This document shows positions 1 through 6,848 of a stretch of DNA of 7,277 nt, one piece after another. Both the position numbers and the translations under genes were made by a program. The notes under the pieces were generated by a model. The model ran no database searches. It was not told the DNA's origin and was given only the letters and a program-made list of their open reading frames with translations. This DNA comes from a bacterium (GTDB lineage: Bacteria > Patescibacteria > Dojkabacteria > SC72): positions 1-7,277 of the forward strand of contig JAKPKF010000008.1 of assembly GCA_029553845.1 (NCBI GenBank). The letters run 5' to 3'. The first letter of the stretch is position 1, and every line of letters starts with the position of its first letter.

Positions 1-3000
1 GATAGTAGTAAGTCTTGGGGACAAGCTTCTAAAGAGGCTGGTACTGAGATGGGGGCGGCGGCTGATGTAATCTTAGGGACACCTGCCTTTATTGGTGAAG
101 CTATTGCTAAACCTTTTATGGCTGGTACTAATATGCTTATGGGTAAAGCTAATCCAGTAGATACCGCTAACAAGTCTATGGAAAACTTCCAAAGTTCTAA
201 ACTTGGAGGTGCTTTGTCACATCCCTTGGAATCTCTCTTAGGTTTTGATAGTTCTAATACAATGACTGCTGAGGTTTTTGGTGAGTTATCTAATCAAATT
301 GACTCCTTAGCTACTAAAGCTTCTAAAGCTGGTAAATCAAAAGAGTATGGTGCTAGTGTTAAACAATTAGCAGACCTTCTTATGGTTGGTTTTGGAGCAC
401 GAGCTGGTAAAGAAGGTTATAAACTTAAAGATGCCCATAACAAAGCTAAAGATTTAGTAGAGCAAAAGAGAACTGCTGAATTAAAATCTGCGGAAGAAGC
501 TAAATGGGAAACTATTAAAACTAAAGAAGAGTCTCTCCCCCAAAGACAAGCTGGTAATAATGCTCCTATGGACTTTGAGCATACTACCGCCCCTATGGAA
601 AAACCTATTCTAAATACTCCAGAAGCTTTAGACCATAAAGGTTTAAACTATGAGAATGGAGTTGACTACAATCCTATAGAGAAACATCTTCTTACACCAG
701 AGGAGTTCCAAGCTGCTGGTGGACATCCAGATGCTTATCCACATTATCAGCAAATGAATTTAGAGTTTAATAAACCTAAACCATTAGAAGCTGAAATACT
801 ACCTAAAGAATTAGATACTCCTAATCAAGGAGCTTATCCATATATGCGTGTCAATCCAAGAGAAACCTTGGAGATGCAACAACACCCTCTAGACTTTAAT
901 AAAGAACAACCAGTGGTTAACGACCCTTGGGCTGGTCCTCATGAAGAGATTCCTATGACTCTTATGGAACAGCCTAAAGGTGAAAACAACGCTTCTGGAG
1001 AGAGTGCGGCTAGTATTGAAGCTATCAATAGATTAATTGACCAGAATGCTCAAGGTGAAAAGTGGTATGAAGTAAATCCAGCTACTCGTGAACTAACTCC
1101 TCTAACCAGTGTTGATAGGATTGATAAGAATCCACGTCAAGGTAATGCTATTATTAAAGTAAAAGCAGATGGTTCTATGGAGACTATTCGTAGTGATTCT
1201 TCCTTACCTAATGAAGCTTTACATAACATTACCAAATTCTCTGTTGGAAAACTAGGTAAAGTAAGTAAACAAGGAGGTAGTGTAAACTTTGGTGCAGCTA
1301 AAGCTATTGTAGATTTATTTAAGAAAGATGAAGATAAGCCTACTACTCGTCCAGATATTCTATTACGTGACCGTCCTGCCCCTATGCGGAAAACAGACAC
1401 AGTTAAAGATTTAGAAACTGAGCTTCTAACAAACACTCCTGAAGGATTACGTCGTAATGTAAAAGATATGACTGTGGGTGAGACTATTGGTAGTCCTTTC
1501 CAACCTGGAATGCACAGACAACATCCTATTCGTCAGTTTGTATATGGTAAAATCTTAAAGATGAACCAAGATGCAGCTAACTTAGCTGAGAGTTTAATGT
1601 ATGGTACAGAGTTTAAGGGTTTCCACAAATGGCGCACTGTTCCTATTATGGAACGTACCTCTAAGGGTGGTCTAACTGACCTTGACCGTATTGTAAAAAC
1701 AAATCCACAATCTGCGGATAAAATCTTTACGTCTTTACAAAAGTATGAGGGTATTCGCACTCCTACTGAAACTGACTTAATAAATGACGGTTTAAATACA
1801 CGTGAGATTAAGGCTGTGTCTTCTCTACGTGAAATGCTTGACAAGATTCAAGAGATGACTGGAGTTGAAAAGAAACCTGGCTATCTTCCTCATATGTGGC
1901 AAGGGGGTTATCGTGCATGGGTAACAGATAAAACTACAGGAGAACAGTTTGTAGTTGGTGTTAACAATAAATTCTCTGGTTTAAAATTTAACAAAGATAA
2001 GTACGATGTTAATGTTACTAAAGTGGATGAGATTAATCCTCTAGGTGATGCTGACTTTGGTACTCTCTTTAATGTGATTGATTCTACAGGTTTACGTAAA
2101 GCTTTACATGGACGCTTGGCTGATTTAATTGCTGAACAAGGCTTTAAATCTCATGGTAAATATCAATCTGGTATTGAGGGCTATCTAGGCAGTATGGAAA
2201 CATCTCCTAAAGCTCGTGCAGAAGCTCGTCTGAAATCTTTAAGAATGTATGTTGGTTCTGCTTCTAGGTTTGTTGCTAAGCAAACTCCAGCTAAGGATGT
2301 TCTAGATTTAACTTATAGTAAAGATTTAGCTGATAAATATCCAGTTGCTACAAAACAGGCTTTGTTAGATTGGTCTTTAGCTACAGGTAATTTATATGAC
2401 ATTGGTAAAGCTGTTGATGGTGTAGTTGATAAGATTACATACTCTACTTATGGTGGAAGTGTAGCTGATTTAAAATACATCAATAGAGGTGTTGCATCTA
2501 TAGGCACTAAAGCTAAAGTTTTAATGTTTAATATAGGTAACTTGGTAGCTAATAAACTACAACCTATTCTAGCTGTACAACATCTTAATTTAGAGCCAGG
2601 GTCAGTAAGTAAAGCTACCATTCAAGGTACTAAAGATTATTTAGGTTTACGTCATAACAAAGAGTTAATACCTTTTATTGTTGATATGGAGAAGCGTGGG
2701 GTAATCTCTACAGCCTTCTTAAAAGAATTACAGAATCCCTCTGTGTCTGAACGTCGTAGTATGGGCGAGAATGATGCCTACCTATATAATCAAACACCCT
2801 CAGAAAAAGCTTTTGGAGTTATGGATGAACTCTCTTTAATAAAAGAAACAGAACGCACTGAAATTCAATCTCGCTTGCAAGCTGCTTTAATTGGTAAAAG
2901 ATTCTACGAAAACTTAAAACTTCCTACTAAAGAAGTTAATGACCGTGTGGAAGCTTTTGTTCAATTAGGTATGGGTGACTATGATTCTCATGGGAAAGCT

Positions 3001-3978
3001 CCTATATTTACTAATACAGGTTTGCTTGGGGATGTGGTTAGTCCTCTTTCTACATTCTCTACAAATGAGTTGAATAAGAACCTAACTTATATGAAGGGAA
3101 CTGTTAAAGGAAGTGCTAAAAGAGCTCATGCTAAAGCTTTATTTGGTTATTCTCTAGCCGCTCTTACTATGGCTGGTTTATCTGGTTCTATTGTTACAAA
3201 GACAGCAGATAGTTTTATTGAACTCTATAATAAGATTAATCCAGATGACCCTATTAGAACAGCCTCTGATGAAATCTTAGCTAATGACAAAATACCAGAA
3301 GCAGGTAAAGTAGGTTTCATCTCTGCCATAACTCGTGCTGGTACGGAACATGGTGTAAGTGTACAAGGAAGCTTGGCACAACCTACAGCTATGGGGGGCA
3401 TCTCTATGAATGTTCCATTTGGTTTATCTTATGGTTGGGGTTTAGCTGATTTAGGAGTTTCTATATCTTCTGACTTATTACGTTATGGTAAAATGACAGA
3501 TGAAACTTCTGTGAAAGCCGAGAAGGTTGCTCCTCCTATGGTTGGTGGTATCTTAGATACAGAACGTACTAAAGATAATGATATGATGTCAACTACTAAT
3601 AAGATGCAAGGTAGGTATGAACGTTCTCCTGAAGAACAAACTACTCGTTCCTTTGGTTTACGTTCTTTAGATGAGCAACGTCAAATGGCTATTGATAGGT
3701 CTGTAGATAGTCAAAAGAAACGTGATACAGCGGCTCAAGGTTTATTACAACAATCTATTGCTAAAGATATTATCAATGGTAAAGATGCTGATGAAAAACA
3801 AATTGAGAAGTTTATCTCTCATGGTGGGGATTTTTCTACTTTAATTAATAAAGTAGTTGAGTATAACATGGATAAGAAAACCACTATGAAACAGCGTGAG
3901 TTCTTAGACGGACTGTCTAGACAAGATTTACAACTAGAGCAGGAAGTACAAGACATACGAGAACAAGAACCACAATAA
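1..3978 (+). CDS. Giant phage virion/ejection-type protein, C-terminal 1325 residues (5' end outside window)
   Basis: The frame is open from base 1, and the 16 codons before the first ATG (position 49) are in frame and protein-like, so that ATG is probably internal and the gene starts upstream. From left to right I see: an Ala/Gly-rich hydrophobic stretch (nt 49-145); a long hydrophilic, Pro/Asn/Glu-rich linker (nt 430-1000) that is probably disordered; a basic KQGGSVNFG segment (nt 1267-1293); and, from about nt 1500, a mainly helical region with a GYLPHMWQGGY motif (nt 1879-1911). A possible membrane helix (GYSLAALTMAGLSGSIV, nt 3144-3194) follows. The charged tail contains RSFGLRSLDE (nt 3646-3675) and ends in acidic, Gln-rich sequence. 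This order resembles the large internal-virion or polyvalent proteins of podoviruses, which are packaged and ejected with the DNA and may help DNA cross the envelope. No catalytic motif (lysozyme, transglycosylase, polymerase) is visible in this part, though an enzyme domain could lie upstream. The size and layout are seen; the ejection role is inferred. Confidence 0.6.
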   Translation, partial: DSSKSWGQASKEAGTEMGAAADVILGTPAFIGEAIAKPFMAGTNMLMGKANPVDTANKSMENFQSSKLGGALSHPLESLLGFDSSNTMTAEVFGELSNQIDSLATKASKAGKSKEYGASVKQLADLLMVGFGARAGKEGYKLKDAHNKAKDLVEQKRTAELKSAEEAKWETIKTKEESLPQRQAGNNAPMDFEHTTAPMEKPILNTPEALDHKGLNYENGVDYNPIEKHLLTPEEFQAAGGHPDAYPHYQQMNLEFNKPKPLEAEILPKELDTPNQGAYPYMRVNPRETLEMQQHPLDFNKEQPVVNDPWAGPHEEIPMTLMEQPKGENNASGESAASIEAINRLIDQNAQGEKWYEVNPATRELTPLTSVDRIDKNPRQGNAIIKVKADGSMETIRSDSSLPNEALHNITKFSVGKLGKVSKQGGSVNFGAAKAIVDLFKKDEDKPTTRPDILLRDRPAPMRKTDTVKDLETELLTNTPEGLRRNVKDMTVGETIGSPFQPGMHRQHPIRQFVYGKILKMNQDAANLAESLMYGTEFKGFHKWRTVPIMERTSKGGLTDLDRIVKTNPQSADKIFTSLQKYEGIRTPTETDLINDGLNTREIKAVSSLREMLDKIQEMTGVEKKPGYLPHMWQGGYRAWVTDKTTGEQFVVGVNNKFSGLKFNKDKYDVNVTKVDEINPLGDADFGTLFNVIDSTGLRKALHGRLADLIAEQGFKSHGKYQSGIEGYLGSMETSPKARAEARLKSLRMYVGSASRFVAKQTPAKDVLDLTYSKDLADKYPVATKQALLDWSLATGNLYDIGKAVDGVVDKITYSTYGGSVADLKYINRGVASIGTKAKVLMFNIGNLVANKLQPILAVQHLNLEPGSVSKATIQGTKDYLGLRHNKELIPFIVDMEKRGVISTAFLKELQNPSVSERRSMGENDAYLYNQTPSEKAFGVMDELSLIKETERTEIQSRLQAALIGKRFYENLKLPTKEVNDRVEAFVQLGMGDYDSHGKAPIFTNTGLLGDVVSPLSTFSTNELNKNLTYMKGTVKGSAKRAHAKALFGYSLAALTMAGLSGSIVTKTADSFIELYNKINPDDPIRTASDEILANDKIPEAGKVGFISAITRAGTEHGVSVQGSLAQPTAMGGISMNVPFGLSYGWGLADLGVSISSDLLRYGKMTDETSVKAEKVAPPMVGGILDTERTKDNDMMSTTNKMQGRYERSPEEQTTRSFGLRSLDEQRQMAIDRSVDSQKKRDTAAQGLLQQSIAKDIINGKDADEKQIEKFISHGGDFSTLINKVVEYNMDKKTTMKQREFLDGLSRQDLQLEQEVQDIREQEPQ

Positions 3979-3979
3979 C

Positions 3980-4004
3980 AAAAAAGCCCTCTAAATGAGG
4001 GCTT
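3980..4004 (-). terminator. Rho-independent terminator between convergent genes
   Basis: A perfect 8-bp stem (AAGCCCTC at 3984-3991 pairing with GAGGGCTT at 3997-4004) closes a 5-nt loop. Read on the minus strand, the stem runs into six T residues (3985-3980), the classic form, so it should end the reductase operon 12 bases past its stop codon. Read on the plus strand, it follows the stop of the giant virion gene by 5 bases, but the sequence after the stem (TTAATTGTAT) is only partly T-rich, so termination in that direction is probably weaker. It is the only intergenic DNA of note in the window. Confidence 0.85.
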
Positions 4005-4016
4005 AATTGTATCTAC

Positions 4017-5924
4017 TTATATTTCACAAACACCTGATACACAAGCAAGTTGCTGACTACCTTCTGTATTATCTGAAGTTTCTGTAAAACCCTCCCAACT
4101 AAAATCCGCTGGAATAAGTTTAGACATTTCTTCAAACTGCTCTTTAGTAATCTGTTCATAAGGAGCTTGAACATAAGTATGATTTGAATGTGGTAGGAAA
4201 CTAATACCCGATACCTCATCAAAATACTTCCATACCCAAGCACCAACTTCAATCCACTCATCATCTTTAACTGTGATTGTTACAGATGGTTTATGTTCAC
4301 ACCAGTGTCGTTGATAAATTAACCATAATTCTAGCTGTTGTAAAGCTGTCATATCGTCTCTAGTTACAGCCCCTTCTGGAGCCTTCATAGGGAATGAGAA
4401 AACTGCTGTGCTCTCTGGTCTGAAGGCTTCATCTTCTACTGGAATTCCCTTATCTTTTAAGAACGAGTAGATGGGGTCTTTTTTGTCCATTCTAATACGT
4501 CTAATATAATAAGGGGAGTGGCGACTATGAATCCCACTAGCGCTATCCACCAACTGCGAGACAGTACCGCTTGGTTTGACACAAGTAATAGCCACAGAAG
4601 GAGTAATGCCAAGTTGTTTAGAAAGTGCCTCATTTGTTTCACGTGCTATGTCCTTCAATTGTTCTAGTATATTTGATAATAACTGCTTCTCTGAATGGAT
4701 TACTTGAGTACCATTTAGAATTTTATTATCCATAATACCAGTTAAGCTAACACCCAACAATCTTTCTTCTTCTGTATTCTTTTTCCACTCCTCAGAAAGG
4801 AATTGAAAATCAGTTAAAGTTGATTGTAATGTTCCGAGAATAGTAGCCAATCGAACTTTCCTAGATAAGGTATCGACGGTATCTTTTTCCCGTACAACCA
4901 CTTCCGTAAGATTGCAGAACTGTTTATCACGGAGGATAATTTCTGAGCATGGATTTGTTCCGTAGCTGAGAGTTGTATCTCGTCTGCCCCACTTTCCAGC
5001 TTGACGCTGAGCAGCAACACGATTAAAGATTCCTCGTTCACCTGACTTGGATTTAACCAAACTGACCCATTCATCCATGAAAGTTTCACTATCTGGTTTT
5101 TCAGTGTACGCAACGCTGTTGTTTGCGAGTCCTCGATGTGGATTATCATTATACCATGCTCCCATTTTAGCTTCACGCATACGGCGGTCAGTTAAGTTAG
5201 ACAACGAAATTAAAGCTGAACGACGAACACCCCCAACTACAACAATCTCACCCACCATACACATAATATCATGTACTTCTAATGAGTTTAGTTTCCTGCC
5301 TTGAGCTCCTCTAAACGTAGTAGTAGTAAAGTCAAATAGTCGTTTGAGTGGTTCTGGTCCACTAGCCCTTCCACCGAAAGTTTTAAGGCGAGCTCCAGCT
5401 TCCCGTACTCTAGAATAATCAACCTTAGGGATGTCCCCCTCCCACAAAGAAGAAAGCAACTTCTTAAAAGCTTTCGCCCAACCCAATTTCGAATCCGCAA
5501 CCACAATGACATCATCAACATCCTTTAAAGTATCTGGAATAGCTGGAAGTTGATTTACTTCTTGTCTTTCACAAGAGAAACCAACCCCTGTACCATTCAT
5601 TAAAATGTAAAGTGCCTCACTGAAAGAACGCTTATTATTAATAGCAATATAAGAACAGTTGTAAATCGCAATGTTATCCCTTTCAGCAGCGGCACCAGCC
5701 GACATTAACAAACGCATAGAGGGCATTACTTCTAGGTTTGTAATGGCAGAACGTAACTCTTCCCAAGGAATGACCCCTTCCTCATCCATAACCTTAGCTT
5801 GTAAGAAGGAAATGAGGCGTTCTATACTCTCATCCCAATGTTCTCGTCTACCTAAATCTTCTATATATCGAGCATAACGACTCTTGTATATGATAGACTG
5901 ATAGATTGAAGGTAGTTCGGTCAT
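4017..5924 (-). CDS. nrdJ: Adenosylcobalamin-dependent ribonucleoside-triphosphate reductase (class II, monomeric type)
   Basis: This 635-residue cytoplasmic enzyme should reduce NTPs to dNTPs using a thiyl radical generated with coenzyme B12. The key residues are visible. Cys90 (IYNCSY) and Cys337 fit the active-site pair that is oxidised on turnover. NPCSE at 324-328 supplies Asn324, the radical Cys326 and Glu328. The C-terminal CVSGVC (Cys628, Cys633) is the swinging thiol pair that re-reduces the active site. The 11-residue spacing between Cys326 and Cys337 and the Cx4C tail match the Lactobacillus leichmannii enzyme (Cys408/Cys419 and Cys731/Cys736). GTGVGFS (111-117), KTFGGRASGPEPL (181-193), VVVGGVRRSALISLS (228-242), KPSGTVSQLVDSASG (450-464) and the ending LACVSGVCEI also point to the monomeric subgroup. 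It is about 100 residues shorter than the 739-residue L. leichmannii protein, yet no core motif is missing. The ATG follows AAAGGA (5930-5935) by 5 nt and overlaps the stop of the preceding small reading frame (ATGA), suggesting translational coupling. It is the last gene of the minus-strand operon. Confidence 0.96.
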   Translation of the reverse strand: MTELPSIYQSIIYKSRYARYIEDLGRREHWDESIERLISFLQAKVMDEEGVIPWEELRSAITNLEVMPSMRLLMSAGAAAERDNIAIYNCSYIAINNKRSFSEALYILMNGTGVGFSCERQEVNQLPAIPDTLKDVDDVIVVADSKLGWAKAFKKLLSSLWEGDIPKVDYSRVREAGARLKTFGGRASGPEPLKRLFDFTTTTFRGAQGRKLNSLEVHDIMCMVGEIVVVGGVRRSALISLSNLTDRRMREAKMGAWYNDNPHRGLANNSVAYTEKPDSETFMDEWVSLVKSKSGERGIFNRVAAQRQAGKWGRRDTTLSYGTNPCSEIILRDKQFCNLTEVVVREKDTVDTLSRKVRLATILGTLQSTLTDFQFLSEEWKKNTEEERLLGVSLTGIMDNKILNGTQVIHSEKQLLSNILEQLKDIARETNEALSKQLGITPSVAITCVKPSGTVSQLVDSASGIHSRHSPYYIRRIRMDKKDPIYSFLKDKGIPVEDEAFRPESTAVFSFPMKAPEGAVTRDDMTALQQLELWLIYQRHWCEHKPSVTITVKDDEWIEVGAWVWKYFDEVSGISFLPHSNHTYVQAPYEQITKEQFEEMSKLIPADFSWEGFTETSDNTEGSQQLACVSGVCEI

Positions 5925-6004
5925 TTAAATCCTTTCAAACACCAATTAATAAATTTCTGGAGCATTCCAGAATCTGTTTGACATTTCTTATTACATTGTT
6001 TCAT
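5921..6004 (-). CDS. Probable 27-residue Cys-containing peptide ahead of nrdJ
   Basis: This reading frame fills what would otherwise be a 66-bp gap between the 60-residue gene and nrdJ. It begins MKQCNKKCQTDSGM and ends FINWCLKGFK, with a CxxxC pair (Cys4, Cys8), a third Cys at 22 and a net positive charge. Three in-frame ATGs lie in tandem at 6010, 6007 and 6004. The third is preferred because GAGG (6011-6014) lies 6 nt from it, while the first directly abuts the GAGG. Its start overlaps the end of the upstream gene by 14 nt and its TGA overlaps the nrdJ ATG (ATGA), which is the packing seen throughout this operon. I do not recognise the family. It could be a real small protein, or a leader whose translation carries ribosomes onto nrdJ. 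The short length is the main reason for doubt. Confidence 0.5.
   Translation of the reverse strand: MKQCNKKCQTDSGMLQKFINWCLKGFK
5955..5972. repeat. Perfect inverted repeat (hairpin) upstream of nrdJ
   Basis: TTCTGGA at 5955-5961 pairs perfectly with TCCAGAA at 5966-5972 around a 4-nt loop. In the minus-strand transcript the hairpin lies about 20 nt before the nrdJ Shine-Dalgarno sequence and inside the probable 27-residue reading frame. No T-run follows on either strand, so it does not look like a terminator. An RNA-processing or translation-control hairpin is possible, but it may also be chance in coding sequence. Confidence 0.45.
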
Positions 6005-6173
6005 CATCATCCTCATTATCTAAATCAAAATAAGTTAATACTTTTTCAAATTTATTATCAATCTTGTAATCAAACTGTTCAACCAAATCATCAATAGAGA
6101 TTTTAAGAACATCTAACAAATCGTCTTCTGTGGCATTGCTTTTTAAATAATCTTTTAATTCTTCTAGTGTCAA
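5991..6173 (-). CDS. Small acidic phage protein of unknown function (60 residues, TTG start)
   Basis: The product begins MTLEELKDYLKS and ends DLDNEDDDETM. It looks helical and strongly acidic, with the central pattern DLLDVLKISIDDLVEQF followed by DYKIDNKFEKVL. Small phage proteins with a similar 'LL-x-L-x-I-S-x-D-D-L-V' layout occur near structural or lysis genes in podoviruses, but I know no function for them. There is no in-frame ATG near the front. The TTG at 6173 is chosen because GAGGAG (6182-6187) sits 8 nt upstream and because it overlaps the TGA of the Rz-like gene (TTGA), giving the usual 4-nt coupled junction. There is no signal peptide, membrane segment or cysteine. Its 3' end overlaps the start of the probable 27-residue peptide. 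The acidic tail might mimic nucleic acid or bind a basic partner, but nothing in the sequence tests that. Confidence 0.75.
   Translation of the reverse strand: MTLEELKDYLKSNATEDDLLDVLKISIDDLVEQFDYKIDNKFEKVLTYFDLDNEDDDETM
6011..6015 (-). promoter_or_regulatory. Ribosome binding site deciding the start of the 27-residue frame
   Basis: TGAGG on the minus strand lies inside the end of the 60-residue gene. It is 6 nt from the third of three tandem ATGs (6004), 3 nt from the second and 0 nt from the first, so the third is the best start. Confidence 0.45.
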
Positions 6174-6649
6174 TTATTTAACTCCTCTTGCTCTTTAACC
6201 CAAGTTTCACATGTTTCAGCTCGAAGTTGCCATTCTCTACCTGCTAAGTTATTATTTATAGACAATTGGAGGACTTCAGGCACTGAAACGGTCGAGGATT
6301 CTCCACGTTCTCTATCGGATAATGGGGGAATGGAGCCCTTGACTGACTGGTCGTACAACCTGACAAATTCATTATTAAAATGATAAGTATCAGGAAACTG
6401 TATAGCATATTGTTTCCCTTCATTGACTGTTTTCTCCTGTTCTATTTTCTGTTTTTCTTTAATTTTAATATATTTGGTAATTACTTTAGTAGTAACTTCC
6501 CCCTGTTTAACTATAATCTTAGTTTCCACTCGTGCTGCTTTCTCTCCAGCACTTTGTAAACCTTGGACATAGGCATAACCATAAACAGAAGCTACTAAAG
6601 CAGCCCCAACTACATACTTAGCCCACCAAGGGACCATGAAATTAAGCAC
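6170..6649 (-). CDS. Rz-like inner-membrane spanin subunit (i-spanin)
   Basis: This 159-residue protein has the i-spanin layout. A short N-terminal tail is followed by one membrane helix (about residues 11-29, KYVVGAALVASVYGYAYVQ), then a long charged helical, probably coiled-coil periplasmic stretch (about 33-78, rich in Lys, Glu and Gln). A C-terminal region then carries the NNEFVRLYDQ segment (92-101) and an ending (VPEVLQLSINNN...WQLRAETCETWVKEQ) like that of Rz proteins. I-spanins sit in the inner membrane, pair with an outer-membrane lipoprotein and fuse the two membranes at the last step of lysis. The partner gene lies inside this one in the +1 frame, which strongly supports the call. 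The start is GTG at 6649: GGGAGG (6656-6661) is 6 nt upstream, whereas the in-frame ATG at 6637 is 18 nt from it. It overlaps the 68-residue gene by 8 nt and the 60-residue gene by 4 nt. Confidence 0.85.
   Translation of the reverse strand: MLNFMVPWWAKYVVGAALVASVYGYAYVQGLQSAGEKAARVETKIIVKQGEVTTKVITKYIKIKEKQKIEQEKTVNEGKQYAIQFPDTYHFNNEFVRLYDQSVKGSIPPLSDRERGESSTVSVPEVLQLSINNNLAGREWQLRAETCETWVKEQEELNN
6182..6187 (-). promoter_or_regulatory. Ribosome binding site supporting the TTG start at 6173
   Basis: GAGGAG on the minus strand lies within the last codons of the Rz-like gene, 8 nt before TTG. Since no ATG or GTG is available in that frame, this site decides the start of the 60-residue gene. 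Confidence 0.7.
6256..6408 (-). CDS. Rz1-like outer-membrane lipoprotein spanin (o-spanin), embedded in the Rz-like gene
   Basis: This 50-residue reading frame lies wholly inside the i-spanin gene in its +1 frame, the same arrangement as lambda Rz/Rz1, and covers i-spanin codons 81-131. It opens MLYSFLILIILIMNLSGC, a complete lipoprotein signal peptide with a lipobox (LSGC) placing the lipid-modified Cys at residue 18. Residue 2 of the mature protein is Thr, not Asp, so sorting to the outer membrane is expected. The mature 33-residue chain is short and has prolines clustered as in Rz1 proteins (APFPHYP, NPRPF). AAGGGA (6415-6420) is 6 nt before the ATG. The mature protein should be anchored in the outer membrane and meet the i-spanin in the periplasm. 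The hydrophobic stretch alone could be a by-product of T-rich third positions in the Rz frame. The lipobox, ribosome site, frame and position together make that unlikely. Confidence 0.85.
   Translation of the reverse strand: MLYSFLILIILIMNLSGCTTSQSRAPFPHYPIENVENPRPFQCLKSSNCL
6415..6420 (-). promoter_or_regulatory. Ribosome binding site for the embedded o-spanin
   Basis: AAGGGA on the minus strand, inside the i-spanin coding sequence, is 6 nt upstream of the o-spanin ATG at 6408. It supports independent translation of the +1 frame. Confidence 0.65.
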
Positions 6650-6848
6650 CTGAAACCTCCCTGAGAATATCTCGTTTCAAATCTTTAATCTCAGCATAAG
6701 AGACATTTAAAGCCTCCAGAAGAGGTTCTAAAGAGTAGTTCCCACTTCCAAAGGCAAATAAGTCTAATGCGTGTACATCTAACTCCCTACTAATCTTAAA
6801 GAGTCTTTCTGTTATATCTTTGATATGTTCTCTAGAAAGGTTTGACAT
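6642..6848 (-). CDS. Hypothetical small helical phage protein (68 residues)
   Basis: I do not recognise this protein. It begins MSNLSREHIKDITERLFKI and appears to be helical throughout, with two charged amphipathic stretches (about residues 4-24 and 40-66) around a Gly/Ser/Phe-rich turn (LFAFGSGNYSLEP, about 30-42). It has no cysteine, signal peptide or membrane segment, so it is probably a soluble cytoplasmic protein. The ATG at 6848 has GAGGAG (6856-6861) 7 nt upstream. The first codons overlap the end of the DUF3310 gene by 17 nt and its stop overlaps the GTG of the i-spanin by 8 nt, so it sits between a metabolism gene and the lysis pair. The ribosome site and the overlaps are the best evidence that it is real. 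Confidence 0.8.
   Translation of the reverse strand: MSNLSREHIKDITERLFKISRELDVHALDLFAFGSGNYSLEPLLEALNVSYAEIKDLKRDILREVSGA
6656..6661 (-). promoter_or_regulatory. Ribosome binding site choosing the GTG start of the i-spanin
   Basis: GGGAGG on the minus strand is 6 nt before GTG (6649) and 18 nt before the first in-frame ATG (6637), so the GTG is the likely start despite being non-ATG. Confidence 0.75.

Noticed and set aside
49..51. ATG at 49 as the start of the giant protein
   Set aside because: The upstream sequence to base 1 is in frame, free of stops and protein-like, and no good ribosome site precedes this ATG. The gene is better treated as open at the left edge.
1137..1844. Two minus-strand frames of about 100 codons (1137-1436 and 1533-1844) inside the giant plus-strand gene
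   Set aside because: Both are antisense to a continuous, protein-like 1325-residue frame. Their Ser/Arg-rich, atypical composition is that of shadows.
4493..4518. Plus-strand sequence resembling a T7-type promoter (TAATACG, then an AT-rich stretch, then GGGGAG)
   Set aside because: Only the first seven bases match well and the rest fits only with shifts. It lies antisense in the nrdJ codons for the conserved YYIRRIRM segment, so the coding constraint explains it. No second copy was noticed.
4013..5877. Several frames of 60-120 codons on both strands over the nrdJ region
   Set aside because: All lie across the recognised reductase, have no family features and are explained as out-of-frame shadows.
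5906..6097. Plus-strand 63-codon frame opposite the gap before nrdJ
   Set aside because: It is antisense to two well-supported minus-strand frames, its His/Phe/Leu-rich product is low in complexity, and it has no clear ribosome site.
6145..6173. Perfect TTGACA with a TATTTA 18 nt downstream on the minus strand, promoter-like
   Set aside because: The TTG is the start codon of the 60-residue gene and the -10 match is poor. In AT-rich coding DNA this is likely to be chance.
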